Shown here in pieces: positions 26,815-35,191 of a stretch of 64,000 nucleotides of DNA. The notes under the pieces were generated by a model that was given only the letters and a program-made list of their open reading frames with translations, searched no databases and was not told the origin of the DNA. The number at the start of each line of letters is the position of its first letter. The stretch's first letter is position 1. Position numbers and translations under genes: made by a program. This stretch comes from Homoserinimonas sedimenticola. GTDB lineage: Bacteria > Actinomycetota > Actinomycetes > Actinomycetales > Microbacteriaceae. The stretch is taken from NCBI RefSeq assembly GCF_026094475.1, contig NZ_JAPELL010000001.1:1574326-1638325 (forward strand), in the 5' to 3' direction.

Positions 26815-28767
26815 TCAACGGGCACCACCGGCGGCGGGTCGGCGGAGCCCGACGCGGAGGGCTACTGCGCCGACCCCGAGAAAGAGAATCCCCAAGCCGA
26901 CAAGCCACCCGACGTTCGCGCCTGCGACCTGGAGGCTGCCCGCTGCAGAGGGCTGCACCACGAGCACGGCGACTTCAGCACGGATGCCCGAGGTCTGGCC
27001 GATCAGCACGATCGTGTGTTCCGCGGCCGGTGCAGTGCGCGGCACGGTGACGCGCTGCGAGACGCCACCGTCCGCATCCGCAGTGACGGTGGCGAGCAGA
27101 ACCGGGTCCGAGTGCAGCTCGATTCGCACCTCCTCGCGGGGCTGGAACCCTGCCGCCGTCACAGTGAACGCCTCGCCCGGAGTGAGCTGCCCATCGCTGA
27201 CCTTCACGCTCGCGGTCTCGCCGTCCGGGTTCTCGCCACCCGGGTTCTCGCCGCCGGGGTTCTCGCCGCCAGGGTTCTCGCCACCCGGGTTCTCGCCACC
27301 GGGTGCTGACGGGGCTTCCACGCCGTCGCGGGTAGAGCCGCCACCGCCCGCCCACACAGCGTCGTCATAGACGAGCTTCTCGCCTTCGGCATCCTTGGAG
27401 ATGGTGAACGAGTCGAAGACGGCGCCGTCGACAGTGCGGGCCTCGACGTGCATGCGGTCAGCCGTGACATCCACCGTCTGGAAGAGCTGCACGTCACGAC
27501 CCGTCACGCGAAGGTTCGCGTCGTTCGCCACCCAGTTGTTGCTATCGGCCGGGTCGGGCACGTACATCTTCGGACCGGCGACGCTCACGAGGTAGACGGG
27601 GCCCGTGTGACTCGTCGAAGCGTCGGCGCCCGCGGGCAGGTCCTGCTCATTGGCGAACAGGTTGCCACGGCCGTAAGCATGGTCGTGGCCCTGCACGACC
27701 AGGTCGACGTCGTACTCCTCGAAGAGGGGAAGCCACATCTCGCGAAGCGAGGCGTTGTCGCGGCCGGACGTGACGGAGAAGACCGGGTGGTGGAAGGTGA
27801 CGACGGTCCACTGGTTCGGGTTCTCGGCGAGCACCGCCTCGAGCCACTCCGTCTGGGCAGCACCCTGCGCGGCGCTGAAGCCCTGCGTGCTGTTCAACGC
27901 GATGAACCGCACTCCCTGGTAGTCGACGTAGTAGACCGTCTCACTCAGGGCCGCCTGAATCTCGGGTGTCGCGTCCGGTCCGTTCTTCGGATACTCGAAC
28001 TGGGCACCCCAGTGCTCGCTGAGCTCGGGGCCCGGGTAGTACTCGTGGTTGCCTGTCGCCGCGACAACGTTCATGTACTGGTTCGCGAATGCTGCGGCCT
28101 CGTGCCACTCACCCCACTCGGCGTCCGATGTCTCGGTGTCGATCAGGTCGCCGGCGTGAACGACCAGTTCGGCGTAGGGGCGAGCCTCGAAGGCTGCCCG
28201 GAAAGCCCGCGACGTGTAGGCCTTGTTGTCGTTCTGGGCATCGCCCTGCACGAGGAAGCTGAATTCGGATGCCCCCACCGTCGCCGTCGTGAACTCAAGC
28301 CACTCGCTCCAGGTCTCGCCGTCACCCACGCGGTAGAGGTACGTCTGGTCGGGTTCGAGACCCGTCATGGTGGCCGAGTGGTGGCGGATCCCGTAGCCCA
28401 GGTCCGCCGAGAACTCGGTCGTGGAGCTCGCCTCCACGGTCGTGGCGGAAGCAGCGTCGACGGGAGAGGGGCCGCTCAGGGCGAACTGCACCCGCGGCGT
28501 CGTCACCTCCGTCGAGGTGCGCCAGTTCACGTGCTGACTTGTCTCGGGAGTCTCCGTGGGGGTGAGGATCACGCGGTCGGGCACAGCGGTCGGGGCCGCG
28601 ACCGTCGCGGGATCGACCGCGGGCGGGGCGAGACCGCCGCCATCAGCGGCGACGGCGATGCCGCCACCCAAGGAGACGAGACCGATCGCGGCAGCGAGGC
28701 ATCCGGCCGTGATCAGGCCGCCGCGAGACCTCGCGGCGGAGAAGAACGAGTGGGTGTCGCGGGTCAT
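26815..28767 (-). CDS. Membrane-anchored purple-acid-phosphatase-like metallophosphoesterase
   Basis: 650 residues. The signal peptide (about 1-41) has TAGCLAAAIGLVSLGGGIAVA. The phosphatase core has VQGDAQND, HAGDLIDT, ATGNHEYYPG, TFHHPVFS and VQGHDHAYGRGN, so all metal-binding positions of the family are present. A PGGEN pentapeptide repeat and a beta-sandwich domain (about 530-610) lead to one C-terminal helix (VGWLVGLGILFLGVGAVAL) with a short arginine tail, giving a membrane anchor with no LPXTG motif. The ATG at 28767 follows GAAAGG with a long spacer. It ends 41 bases before the start of its paralogue, so the two are probably co-transcribed. Confidence 0.85.
   Translation of the reverse strand: MTRDTHSFFSAARSRGGLITAGCLAAAIGLVSLGGGIAVAADGGGLAPPAVDPATVAAPTAVPDRVILTPTETPETSQHVNWRTSTEVTTPRVQFALSGPSPVDAASATTVEASSTTEFSADLGYGIRHHSATMTGLEPDQTYLYRVGDGETWSEWLEFTTATVGASEFSFLVQGDAQNDNKAYTSRAFRAAFEARPYAELVVHAGDLIDTETSDAEWGEWHEAAAFANQYMNVVAATGNHEYYPGPELSEHWGAQFEYPKNGPDATPEIQAALSETVYYVDYQGVRFIALNSTQGFSAAQGAAQTEWLEAVLAENPNQWTVVTFHHPVFSVTSGRDNASLREMWLPLFEEYDVDLVVQGHDHAYGRGNLFANEQDLPAGADASTSHTGPVYLVSVAGPKMYVPDPADSNNWVANDANLRVTGRDVQLFQTVDVTADRMHVEARTVDGAVFDSFTISKDAEGEKLVYDDAVWAGGGGSTRDGVEAPSAPGGENPGGENPGGENPGGENPGGENPDGETASVKVSDGQLTPGEAFTVTAAGFQPREEVRIELHSDPVLLATVTADADGGVSQRVTVPRTAPAAEHTIVLIGQTSGIRAEVAVLVVQPSAAGSLQVAGANVGWLVGLGILFLGVGAVALRVGLRRPAAGGAR
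27215..27304. repeat. 15-bp tandem repeat coding for PGGEN
   Basis: Six 15-base units, of which five code for PGGEN and one for PDGET, in the linker between the phosphatase and its cell-surface stalk. Third-position differences between units show they are not brand new. Such arrays change length by slippage without breaking the frame. Confidence 0.85.
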
Positions 28768-29020
28768 CGCGGCAGCACCTTTCTGGGCAGGGCGCACGCC
28801 GCGGCAGGGAGCAGCCGCGGTTGGCGCAAGGAAGGTCGGGTCTGGCGACGGCCGACGGGTATATCCGCCGGGGCAGCCACGCTGACGCTATCGACGCGGC
28901 ACCCCCCACAGGGCGAGTTCGAGAATGCTTCATTCCCCGTTCACCCAAGCGGAGAGACGCCCCTCGGCACCCCCGCATGGGGCGCACCGAAAGTTAACCG
29001 ACCGCGATTAGCCTGAGCGC

Positions 29021-30463
29021 ATGAGCGACAAGCCGGGGCCCGGTGCCGTGCCCACACCCCCGCCCACCATCAGCACGCAGGCGATCGGCCCCTTCGGGCG
29101 AGGCGCCAGCGGAGACGTGGCTTCCAAGAAGGTCGTCTGGTCATGGGCGATGTGGGACTGGGCAATGCAGCCCTTCAACACGGTCATCCTCACCTTCGTC
29201 TGGATCTCGCTCTACCTGACGTCGCGACAGTTCCTTGACGCGGATGTCGCGGCATCCGGTCAGCTCGCCGACGGCAGCTGGATGAGCTGCGCGAGCAGCG
29301 AATACCTCGGCACCGAGTACTGCCGCGGCCTCACCGACCTCGCGGAATGGTGGGGCTGGGCCAACTTCGCCGCCGGAATCCTCATCCTCGTGCTCGCGCC
29401 CGTGCTCGGCCAGCAAGCCGACGCGCGCGGGAACAAGAAGAAGTGGCTCGTCGGCTCGACCATCGCGATCGCACTCATCCAGTTCTCGCTCTTCTTCGTC
29501 GAGGCCGACCCCAAGTACTTCTGGTTCGGCGCGCTCGCCGTAGCAATCGGCGCCGTCGTGAGCGAGATCGGCAACGTCAGCTACTACGCAATGCTCGTCG
29601 AGGTCTCGAGCCCGTCGACCGTGGGCCGCATCTCGGGCCTCGGCTGGGGCCTCGGCTACATCGGCGGTGTCGTCGCGCTCGTGCTGTGCATCCCGCTCAT
29701 CTTTGGCATGGGCTCAGACCAGGCTCTCGCCTTCAAGCTCGTCGCCGTTGTCTGCGGGGTGTGGACGATCGTCTTCGCCATCCCCATGTTCCGGAACGTG
29801 CCGGAATCCCCCGCCTATCCCGGGGCTCCCAAGGTCAACTTCTTCGCCTCCTACGTCGTGCTCGCCAAGCACCTCGCCAAGCTCTTCCGCGAGCAGCGCC
29901 CGACCTTCTGGTTCCTCGTCTCCGCCGCCGTCTATCGCGACGGCCTCGCGGGCGTCTTCGCGTTCGGCGCCATCCTGGCCGCCCAAGGCTTCGGCTTCAG
30001 CACGATGGAGGTCATGATCTTCGGCCTCGCCGCGAACCTCGTCGCAGGGGTCTCCACCATCATCGCCGGCCGCATCGACGATCTCATCGGCCCGAAGCGG
30101 CTCATCGTCGCGACCCTCGCCGGGCTCGTCGTGATGGCGGTCGCCGTGTTCCTGCTGCGGGACCTCGGCACGATCGTCTTCTGGGTGTGCGGCCTCATCC
30201 TGTGCGCCTTCGTCGGCCCGGCCCAGGCCGCCAGCCGCGGCGTGCTCACCCGCGTCACCCCCGTCGGGATGCAGGGCGAGATCTTCGGCCTCTACGCCAC
30301 GACGGGGCGTGTCGCAAGCTTCCTCTCCCCGCTGGCGTGGTCGCTCTTCCTCGCCTGGTTCGGCGGCATCGTCTACGGCGTGCTCGGCATCGGCCTCGTG
30401 CTCCTGATCGGGCTCGTCATGCTGCTCTTCGTGCGGCTGCCTGCGCACGAGCGCGCGGCCTGA
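29021..30463 (+). CDS. MFS transporter, UMF1/Atg22-like family
   Basis: 480 residues with about 12 membrane helices. SWAMWDWAMQPFNTVILTFV near residue 42 is the UMF1/Atg22 opening; SYYAMLVEVSSPSTVGRISGLGWGLGYIGG is the family signature between helices. A proline-rich cytoplasmic N-terminus of about 35 residues precedes it. Yeast Atg22 exports amino acids from the vacuole; bacterial members are uncharacterised. It is divergent from the phosphatase gene across about 250 bases that hold both promoters. Substrate unknown. Confidence 0.85.
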   Translation: MSDKPGPGAVPTPPPTISTQAIGPFGRGASGDVASKKVVWSWAMWDWAMQPFNTVILTFVWISLYLTSRQFLDADVAASGQLADGSWMSCASSEYLGTEYCRGLTDLAEWWGWANFAAGILILVLAPVLGQQADARGNKKKWLVGSTIAIALIQFSLFFVEADPKYFWFGALAVAIGAVVSEIGNVSYYAMLVEVSSPSTVGRISGLGWGLGYIGGVVALVLCIPLIFGMGSDQALAFKLVAVVCGVWTIVFAIPMFRNVPESPAYPGAPKVNFFASYVVLAKHLAKLFREQRPTFWFLVSAAVYRDGLAGVFAFGAILAAQGFGFSTMEVMIFGLAANLVAGVSTIIAGRIDDLIGPKRLIVATLAGLVVMAVAVFLLRDLGTIVFWVCGLILCAFVGPAQAASRGVLTRVTPVGMQGEIFGLYATTGRVASFLSPLAWSLFLAWFGGIVYGVLGIGLVLLIGLVMLLFVRLPAHERAA

Positions 30464-30653
30464 GTCGCAGCATCCGCCCTCTTTTGATAGCCGCTCGTCG
30501 GGCTCTCACCATTCAGGACATGGCGGTGGTGGGTGTGACAGCTGCGCACTGCTGATGCCCATGGGGCGAGCATCCGCGGCTCCCCAGGTTCTGTTCCTGA
30601 ATGATGAAAGCCCGCGGGTGGCGGATGCTTCGGCTCCGGTGCACTCTTAGGGC

Positions 30654-31448
30654 ATGACCAACCCCACCTTCGTCAAGGCCGAGCTGCTGCGTTCTCTCCA
30701 TGTGCCCGGTAGCCCGCTCATCGTTCCCAACGTGTGGGACGCCGTCACGGCGCGCATCGTCGCCCAGGTCGAAGGGGTCAAGGCGCTCGCGACCGCCAGC
30801 CACTCGATCTCCTACGCTCACGGCGTGCGCGACGGGGAAGGACTCACGGTCGACCAGGCGGTGGAGGCCGCCTCGCGGATCATCGCCGCGACCGAACTCC
30901 CCGTCTCCGTCGACTTCGAGAAGGGCTACTCCGAGACTCCGAAGGGGGTCGAGGAGAATGTCGCGCGGCTCATCGAGGCTGGCGCCGCAGGCATCAACAT
31001 TGAAGACAGCATCGGCGAGGCGAAGGCACCCCAGTTCGAAATCGGCGACGCCGCCAAGCGGGTCGCCGCCGCGCGCGCCGCCGCGAACGTCTCAGGCATC
31101 CCCATCGTCATCAACGCCCGCGTCGACACGCTCGCAACCAAGGGCGGCAACTGGGAGGAGGCCATCCAGCGAGCCAACACCTACCTGGACTCCGGTGCCG
31201 ACGTCATCTTCATGCTCGGCCTGAACGACGAGGACTCCATCAAGCGCGCACTCGACGAGATCAACGGTCCCATCTCGGTCATCGGCAAGCCCGGCGGAGT
31301 GCCCCTCAAGACGCTCGCGCAGTTGGGCGTGAGCCGCGTCAGCTTCGGCCCGGGAACGCTGGGGCTCACCCTCGCGCACCTTGCCTCCGCGGCATCCGCC
31401 CTCGTTGACCTGGCCGCCTACCCCGACGAGCTCGCGTTCGAATACTGA
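30654..31448 (+). CDS. Isocitrate lyase/PEP mutase superfamily protein
   Basis: 264 residues forming one alpha/beta barrel. IVPNVWDAVTARI, VDFEKGYSETP and GINIEDSIGE match the PEP-mutase/oxaloacetate-hydrolase branch with metal and phosphonate or oxalate ligands. The KKCGH loop of isocitrate lyase is not present, so it is not ICL or methylisocitrate lyase. Many genomes annotate it as PEP phosphonomutase, but the reaction is unproven. No phosphonate genes are nearby. Stands alone, 190 bases after the transporter. Confidence 0.82.
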   Translation: MTNPTFVKAELLRSLHVPGSPLIVPNVWDAVTARIVAQVEGVKALATASHSISYAHGVRDGEGLTVDQAVEAASRIIAATELPVSVDFEKGYSETPKGVEENVARLIEAGAAGINIEDSIGEAKAPQFEIGDAAKRVAAARAAANVSGIPIVINARVDTLATKGGNWEEAIQRANTYLDSGADVIFMLGLNDEDSIKRALDEINGPISVIGKPGGVPLKTLAQLGVSRVSFGPGTLGLTLAHLASAASALVDLAAYPDELAFEY

Positions 31449-31483
31449 GCAGGATGCCGCGGGGCCGGAGCGGCCGCCCGCGT

Positions 31484-31569
31484 GCGGTTTTTGATGCACT
31501 TTGTGCACGGCGCGCCGTCTGGGGCCGGCATCAGCCGGTGTGTGGAACGAAAAGTGCGCCGATAACCGC
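31484..31569. repeat. 86-bp dispersed palindromic repeat, copy B
   Basis: Begins GCGGTTTTTGATGCACTTTG and ends GCGCCGATAACCGC. Same length as copy A at 14350-14435 and closely similar to it when copy A is read on the other strand. It lies between the PEP-mutase-like gene and the MarR-like gene, 35 bases after the former stops. Confidence 0.7.
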
Positions 31570-31622
31570 AGGGGTGCGCGCATCCGTTGTCTCGTGCTGC
31601 CGCCCTGCGTAGGGTGTCGGGC

Positions 31623-32039
31623 ATGGCTGACAGACCCATCGGATATTGGCTGAGGCTCGTCGACCGCCTCATCGAGGAGCGCTTCGCCACCATCATCGAG
31701 GAACACGGCGTCACCCGAACGCAGTGGCAGCTGCTGAGCGTGATCTCGCAGGCGCCCGCCGACGTGGAACGGCTCAGCGAGGCGATCGGGCCGTTCCTCG
31801 CGACGGGCGGGGCTGAGACCGCCGCCGAGCACCTCGCCGAACTCATCGAGAGCGGCTGGGTCGTCATCGTCGACGGGCAGTACACGATCACGGAGCGTGG
31901 CACGACCGCCTTCGGCAAGCTGAGCGAGGTCGTCGAGGAGTTGCGCGGCTCCGTCGCCGAGGGGCTGACCGAGAGCGAGTACCGCACGACCCTCACGTCG
32001 CTCGAGCGGATGGCGCAGAACCTCGGGTATGACGGCTGA
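31623..32039 (+). CDS. MarR-like winged-helix regulator
   Basis: 138 residues. GYWLRLVDRLIEERFATIIEEHGVTRTQWQLLSVI is the first half of a MarR fold in both composition and spacing, followed by a recognition region and a wing (VVIVDGQYTITERGTTAF). The ATG at 31623 is used since upstream ATGs lie within a repeat-proximal spacer. It converges on crtEb with 20 bases between stops. Ligand and targets unknown. Confidence 0.75.
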   Translation: MADRPIGYWLRLVDRLIEERFATIIEEHGVTRTQWQLLSVISQAPADVERLSEAIGPFLATGGAETAAEHLAELIESGWVVIVDGQYTITERGTTAFGKLSEVVEELRGSVAEGLTESEYRTTLTSLERMAQNLGYDG

Positions 32040-32059
32040 CCCTGGGCGGCCGCGGTGCC

Positions 32060-32926
32060 TCAGGCTGAGAGGTTCCACCAGAGGATGAGCAGCATCGTCA
32101 CGAGGAACCCCGCCACGAAGTTGAGCGCGAGGAACTTGCGCCAGCCGCGATTCGCGGTCTCGGCAGTGGCATCCGTCACGTTCCAGAAGGGCGCGCACGC
32201 CCAGACGTAAGGGAGCGCGAGCACGGCGGCGAGCGCGGCCGGCCAGCCCGAGAAGAGCAGCAGGATGCCCGCAGCGAGGTAGAGGCCGATGGCGAGTCTC
32301 GTCGTGAAGCGGGCGCCGGCCACGGTCGCGATCGACGAGATCCCTCCCTCCACATCGGCCGCAACATCCTGAACTGCACCGAAGGCGTGACTCGCCATCC
32401 CCCAGAGGAAGAAGGCGGCCAAGATCATCCAGAGGGCCGGCGTGAACTCGGCCCCCGCGAGCACAAGCCCGTAGAGCGCGGGCGAGACGAAGTGGGTGCT
32501 GGAGGTGAGGGAGTCGAGCACGGGGCGCTCCTTGAAGCGGAGCCCCTTGGCCGAGTACGCGATGACGGCGAAAACACTGACGGCGAGCACAAGCCACGAG
32601 AGGGGGCCGCCGACCGCGACCAGGAACACGAGGAAGGGGATGTTGCTGAGGGCCGCCGCCCACAGGGTGGGTGCGTGCAGCCGCGGGTCGAGCAGGGCGC
32701 CCTCCACGCCACCCTTGCGGGGGTTGGCGAGGTCGGACTCGTAGTCGAAGACGTCGTTGATGCCATACATGGCGAGGTTGTAGGGCACGAGGAAGTACAG
32801 GGTGCCGACGATGAGCACGGCGTCGATCTCGCGCGTCGTCAACAGGTAGGCGGCCGCGAAGGGGAAGGCCGTGTTGATCCAGCTCAGCGGTCGCGACGAG
32901 AGCACGATCGTGCGGAAAGCGCTCAT
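32060..32926 (-). CDS. crtEb: Lycopene elongase / prenyltransferase (UbiA family)
   Basis: 288 residues with about eight membrane helices. The first aspartate-rich motif is NDVFDYESD near residue 58 and the second is DVAADVEGG near 187; both bind the magnesium-diphosphate donor. Corynebacterium CrtEb adds two dimethylallyl units to lycopene to give the C50 chain flavuxanthin. Last gene of the crt operon; its ATG overlaps the crtYf stop (ATGA). Confidence 0.9.
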   Translation of the reverse strand: MSAFRTIVLSSRPLSWINTAFPFAAAYLLTTREIDAVLIVGTLYFLVPYNLAMYGINDVFDYESDLANPRKGGVEGALLDPRLHAPTLWAAALSNIPFLVFLVAVGGPLSWLVLAVSVFAVIAYSAKGLRFKERPVLDSLTSSTHFVSPALYGLVLAGAEFTPALWMILAAFFLWGMASHAFGAVQDVAADVEGGISSIATVAGARFTTRLAIGLYLAAGILLLFSGWPAALAAVLALPYVWACAPFWNVTDATAETANRGWRKFLALNFVAGFLVTMLLILWWNLSA

Positions 32927-33234
32927 CGCGACTCCCTCCGGGAGGTCGGCGGCAACAGGTGCCAGAGGCTCGGCAGCAGCACGACGGCCGCGATCGCATA
33001 GGCGAAGTCCTCAAGCGGTGCCACGCCGAGGAAGGCGCCCGAGATGCGCTCGGGGTTGTAGGTGAAGAGGTCGGCAGCGATCATGACGTTGTCGAATACG
33101 GCCGTGAGCAGGAGGACCGCGACACCGGCGAGAGCAACGGCGCCCCACCGCGGCGAGCGACGGGAAACGAGAGCGGCGGATGCCACGAGCACGACGATCG
33201 CGAGGAACACCGCGTTGAGCGCCCAATATGTCAT
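32923..33234 (-). CDS. crtYf: C50 carotenoid epsilon/gamma-cyclase subunit
   Basis: 103 residues with three membrane helices and the lycopene-cyclase-domain feature FDNVMIAADLFTYNPERISG, then APLEDFAYAIAAVVLLP, with the conserved PLEDF-type acidic pair. Works as a heterodimer with the CrtYe product. Position between crtYe and crtEb matches corynebacterial order. ATGA overlaps on both sides enforce equal translation. Whether rings are epsilon, gamma or beta cannot be read from sequence. Confidence 0.87.
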   Translation of the reverse strand: MTYWALNAVFLAIVVLVASAALVSRRSPRWGAVALAGVAVLLLTAVFDNVMIAADLFTYNPERISGAFLGVAPLEDFAYAIAAVVLLPSLWHLLPPTSRRESR

Positions 33235-33593
33235 GCGTCGCCGTCCCTGGATTTTGATACGGCGGTGCTGTTGCGGGTTGAGTAGCGACGGAGGAGCGTA
33301 TCGAAACCCCCGTAGGCGACCATCGTCACGTAACAGAGCAGAGCGAGGAAGAAGACCTCCTCGAGCGGCAGTTCCGGCGCAAGCTCGATTCCCGTCATCC
33401 ACGGGCTGCCGCCGCGGTGGAAGATGTCGAGCCCGATGCCGCCCGCATCCCACGCGAGGAAGAACACGAGGCCGAGCGTCATGACGAGGGCGGCGCGGCG
33501 GGCATCCCTCCAGAAGAAGAGCGTGAAGCGTCGGTCGAGGAGCGTCATGCAGAAGAGCGAGATGAGAAGTGCTGCGAGGTAGGCGAGGTGCAT
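33231..33593 (-). CDS. crtYe: C50 carotenoid cyclase subunit with repeat-derived C-terminus
   Basis: 120 residues, three membrane helices. FLAWDAGGIGLDIFHRGGSPW and PELPLEEVFFLALLCYVTMVAYGG are the lycopene cyclase domain motifs. The last 20 or so residues (GGFDTLLRRYSTRNS onward) are coded by a copy of the intergenic palindrome found at 20774, in frame. It overlaps crtI by one base (TGATG) and crtYf by four. Confidence 0.87.
   Translation of the reverse strand: MHLAYLAALLISLFCMTLLDRRFTLFFWRDARRAALVMTLGLVFFLAWDAGGIGLDIFHRGGSPWMTGIELAPELPLEEVFFLALLCYVTMVAYGGFDTLLRRYSTRNSTAVSKSRDGDA
33276..33308. repeat. Intergenic-type palindromic repeat lying inside crtYe
   Basis: 33 bases, GGTTGAGTAGCGACGG...GTATCGAAACC, the same family as the arms at 20774-20857. 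Being a multiple of three it adds 11 codons and no stop. A further 12-base fragment (CGCTACTCAACC) is at 42159-42170. Confidence 0.82.
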
Positions 33594-35191
33594 CACGGCC
33601 CCCCGGGAGACTCGGAGGACCCGGCTCCCTGCCCAGTGTCGGTGGGATCCACGAACGAGGTCGCGGGCTCCGGCAGGGGTTCGGGCAGCGCCTCCGTCGA
33701 GGTGTCGCCGCGCAGCCGCTTGAGCACAAGCTCGGCGCTGATGAGACACATGGGCAGGCCGATGCCGGGGATGCTCGAACTGCCGGCGTAGAGGAGCCCC
33801 GACACGTGCTTGCTCACATTCGCCCCGCGGAAGAAGGCACTCTGCTTCAGAGTGTGGGCGGGCCCCAGCGCGGACCCCTTCCACACGTTGAGGTCGGCCG
33901 CGAAGTCGGCGGGGCCGACCATGCGGCGCACGACGGTCCGCCCCGCAAGGTCGGGAATGCCCGTCCACTCGGCGATCTGCTCGATCACGCGATCGGCGAG
34001 CTCGTCGAGCTGCGTGAGGGACGGGTCGGCGGGGATCGGCACGAGCACGAACACGTTCGAGTGGCCGGCGGGCGCGACATCCGGGTCCACGCCCGAGGGC
34101 TTGCAGATGTAGAGGCTCGGCACGGACGGGATGCTCGGCGACTTCCCGAAGATCGCGTCGAAGTTCGCCCGCCAGTCGCGCGCGAAGAGCAGCGTATGGT
34201 GGTCGAGCTGGGGCAGCTCGCCCTCGACGCCGAGGTAGAGGAGCATGGCGCCCGGCCCCGCGACGCGCTTCTGCCAGTACTCGGCGGGGTAGGTCTGGTG
34301 CTCCCGCTCCAGCAGCTGCGTCTCCGAGTGGTGCAGGTCGGCGGTCGAGACCACGAGATCAGCCTCGATGATCGTGCCGTCCGCGAGCTCGACGCCCGTC
34401 GCGACGCCGTCGCTCACGAGGATGCGCGCGACGGGCGACGACGTGCGGATGTCGACCCCCGCCTCGGAGGCGAGCGCCGCGATGCGGTCGATGACCCGCG
34501 TGAAGCCACCCTTCGGGTAGTAGACCCCGTCGGTCATGTCGAGATGGCTCATGAGGTGGTACATGCTGGGCGTCTCGAAGGGCGAGGAGCCGAGGAACAC
34601 GGCCGGGTACCCGAGGATCTGCTGCAGGCGCGGGTCGCGGGTGACGGATGCCGCGTGCCGGTCGAGTGAGCGAAGCAGCAGCCGCGCGAGCCGAGGCAGC
34701 CGCCCGAGCACGTCGCGCGCCAGCAGGGGCCGGAACGACTCGAAGGTCGAGTAGAGGAAGCGCCGCTTCGCCATCTCGTAGGTGTCGGCGGCGGAGTCGA
34801 GGTAGCGCGAGAGACGCCGGCCCGCGCCCGGCTCGATCGACTCGAAGAGTTCGATGTTGGCCTCGCGCTCGGAGGTGATCGCGATCGGCTCGGGCGAGCC
34901 CTCGAAGAAGACCCGGTAGCCGGGGTCGAGCTTGACGAGTTCAAGCTGTTCCGCGGCCGAGGTGCCCATGAGGCGGAAGAAGTGGTCGAACACCTCGGGC
35001 ATGAGGTACCACGACGGGCCCGTGTCAAAGCGGAAACCCTCGACCTCGAGCAGGCCGGCCCGCCCGCCGACCTTCGGCTGCTTCTCGAGCAGCGTCACCA
35101 CGTGGCCCTCGCGGGCGAGGAGCCCTGCCGTCGCCAGGCCCGTGATGCCGCCGCCGACCACGACGACGGTCTGGGGGTTCGGGGCACTCAT
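33593..35191 (-). CDS. crtI: Phytoene desaturase
   Basis: 532 residues. VVVVGGGITGLATAGLLAREG is the FAD-binding Rossmann motif. FDTGPSWYLMPEVFD and the C-terminal GSSSIPGIGLPMCLISAELV, the carotenoid dehydrogenase signature, are present. It introduces double bonds into phytoene to give lycopene at the membrane. The C-terminal tail of about 30 residues is acidic and proline-rich. ATG overlaps crtB stop (ATGA). Confidence 0.94.
   Translation of the reverse strand: MSAPNPQTVVVVGGGITGLATAGLLAREGHVVTLLEKQPKVGGRAGLLEVEGFRFDTGPSWYLMPEVFDHFFRLMGTSAAEQLELVKLDPGYRVFFEGSPEPIAITSEREANIELFESIEPGAGRRLSRYLDSAADTYEMAKRRFLYSTFESFRPLLARDVLGRLPRLARLLLRSLDRHAASVTRDPRLQQILGYPAVFLGSSPFETPSMYHLMSHLDMTDGVYYPKGGFTRVIDRIAALASEAGVDIRTSSPVARILVSDGVATGVELADGTIIEADLVVSTADLHHSETQLLEREHQTYPAEYWQKRVAGPGAMLLYLGVEGELPQLDHHTLLFARDWRANFDAIFGKSPSIPSVPSLYICKPSGVDPDVAPAGHSNVFVLVPIPADPSLTQLDELADRVIEQIAEWTGIPDLAGRTVVRRMVGPADFAADLNVWKGSALGPAHTLKQSAFFRGANVSKHVSGLLYAGSSSIPGIGLPMCLISAELVLKRLRGDTSTEALPEPLPEPATSFVDPTDTGQGAGSSESPGGP

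Noticed and set aside
30510-30603. Nine-base inverted repeat CATTCAGGA...TCCTGAATG upstream of the PEP-mutase-like gene
   Set aside because: The arms are 76 bases apart with no other structure; in a region this long such a pair can arise by chance. Could be a regulator site but there is nothing to support it.
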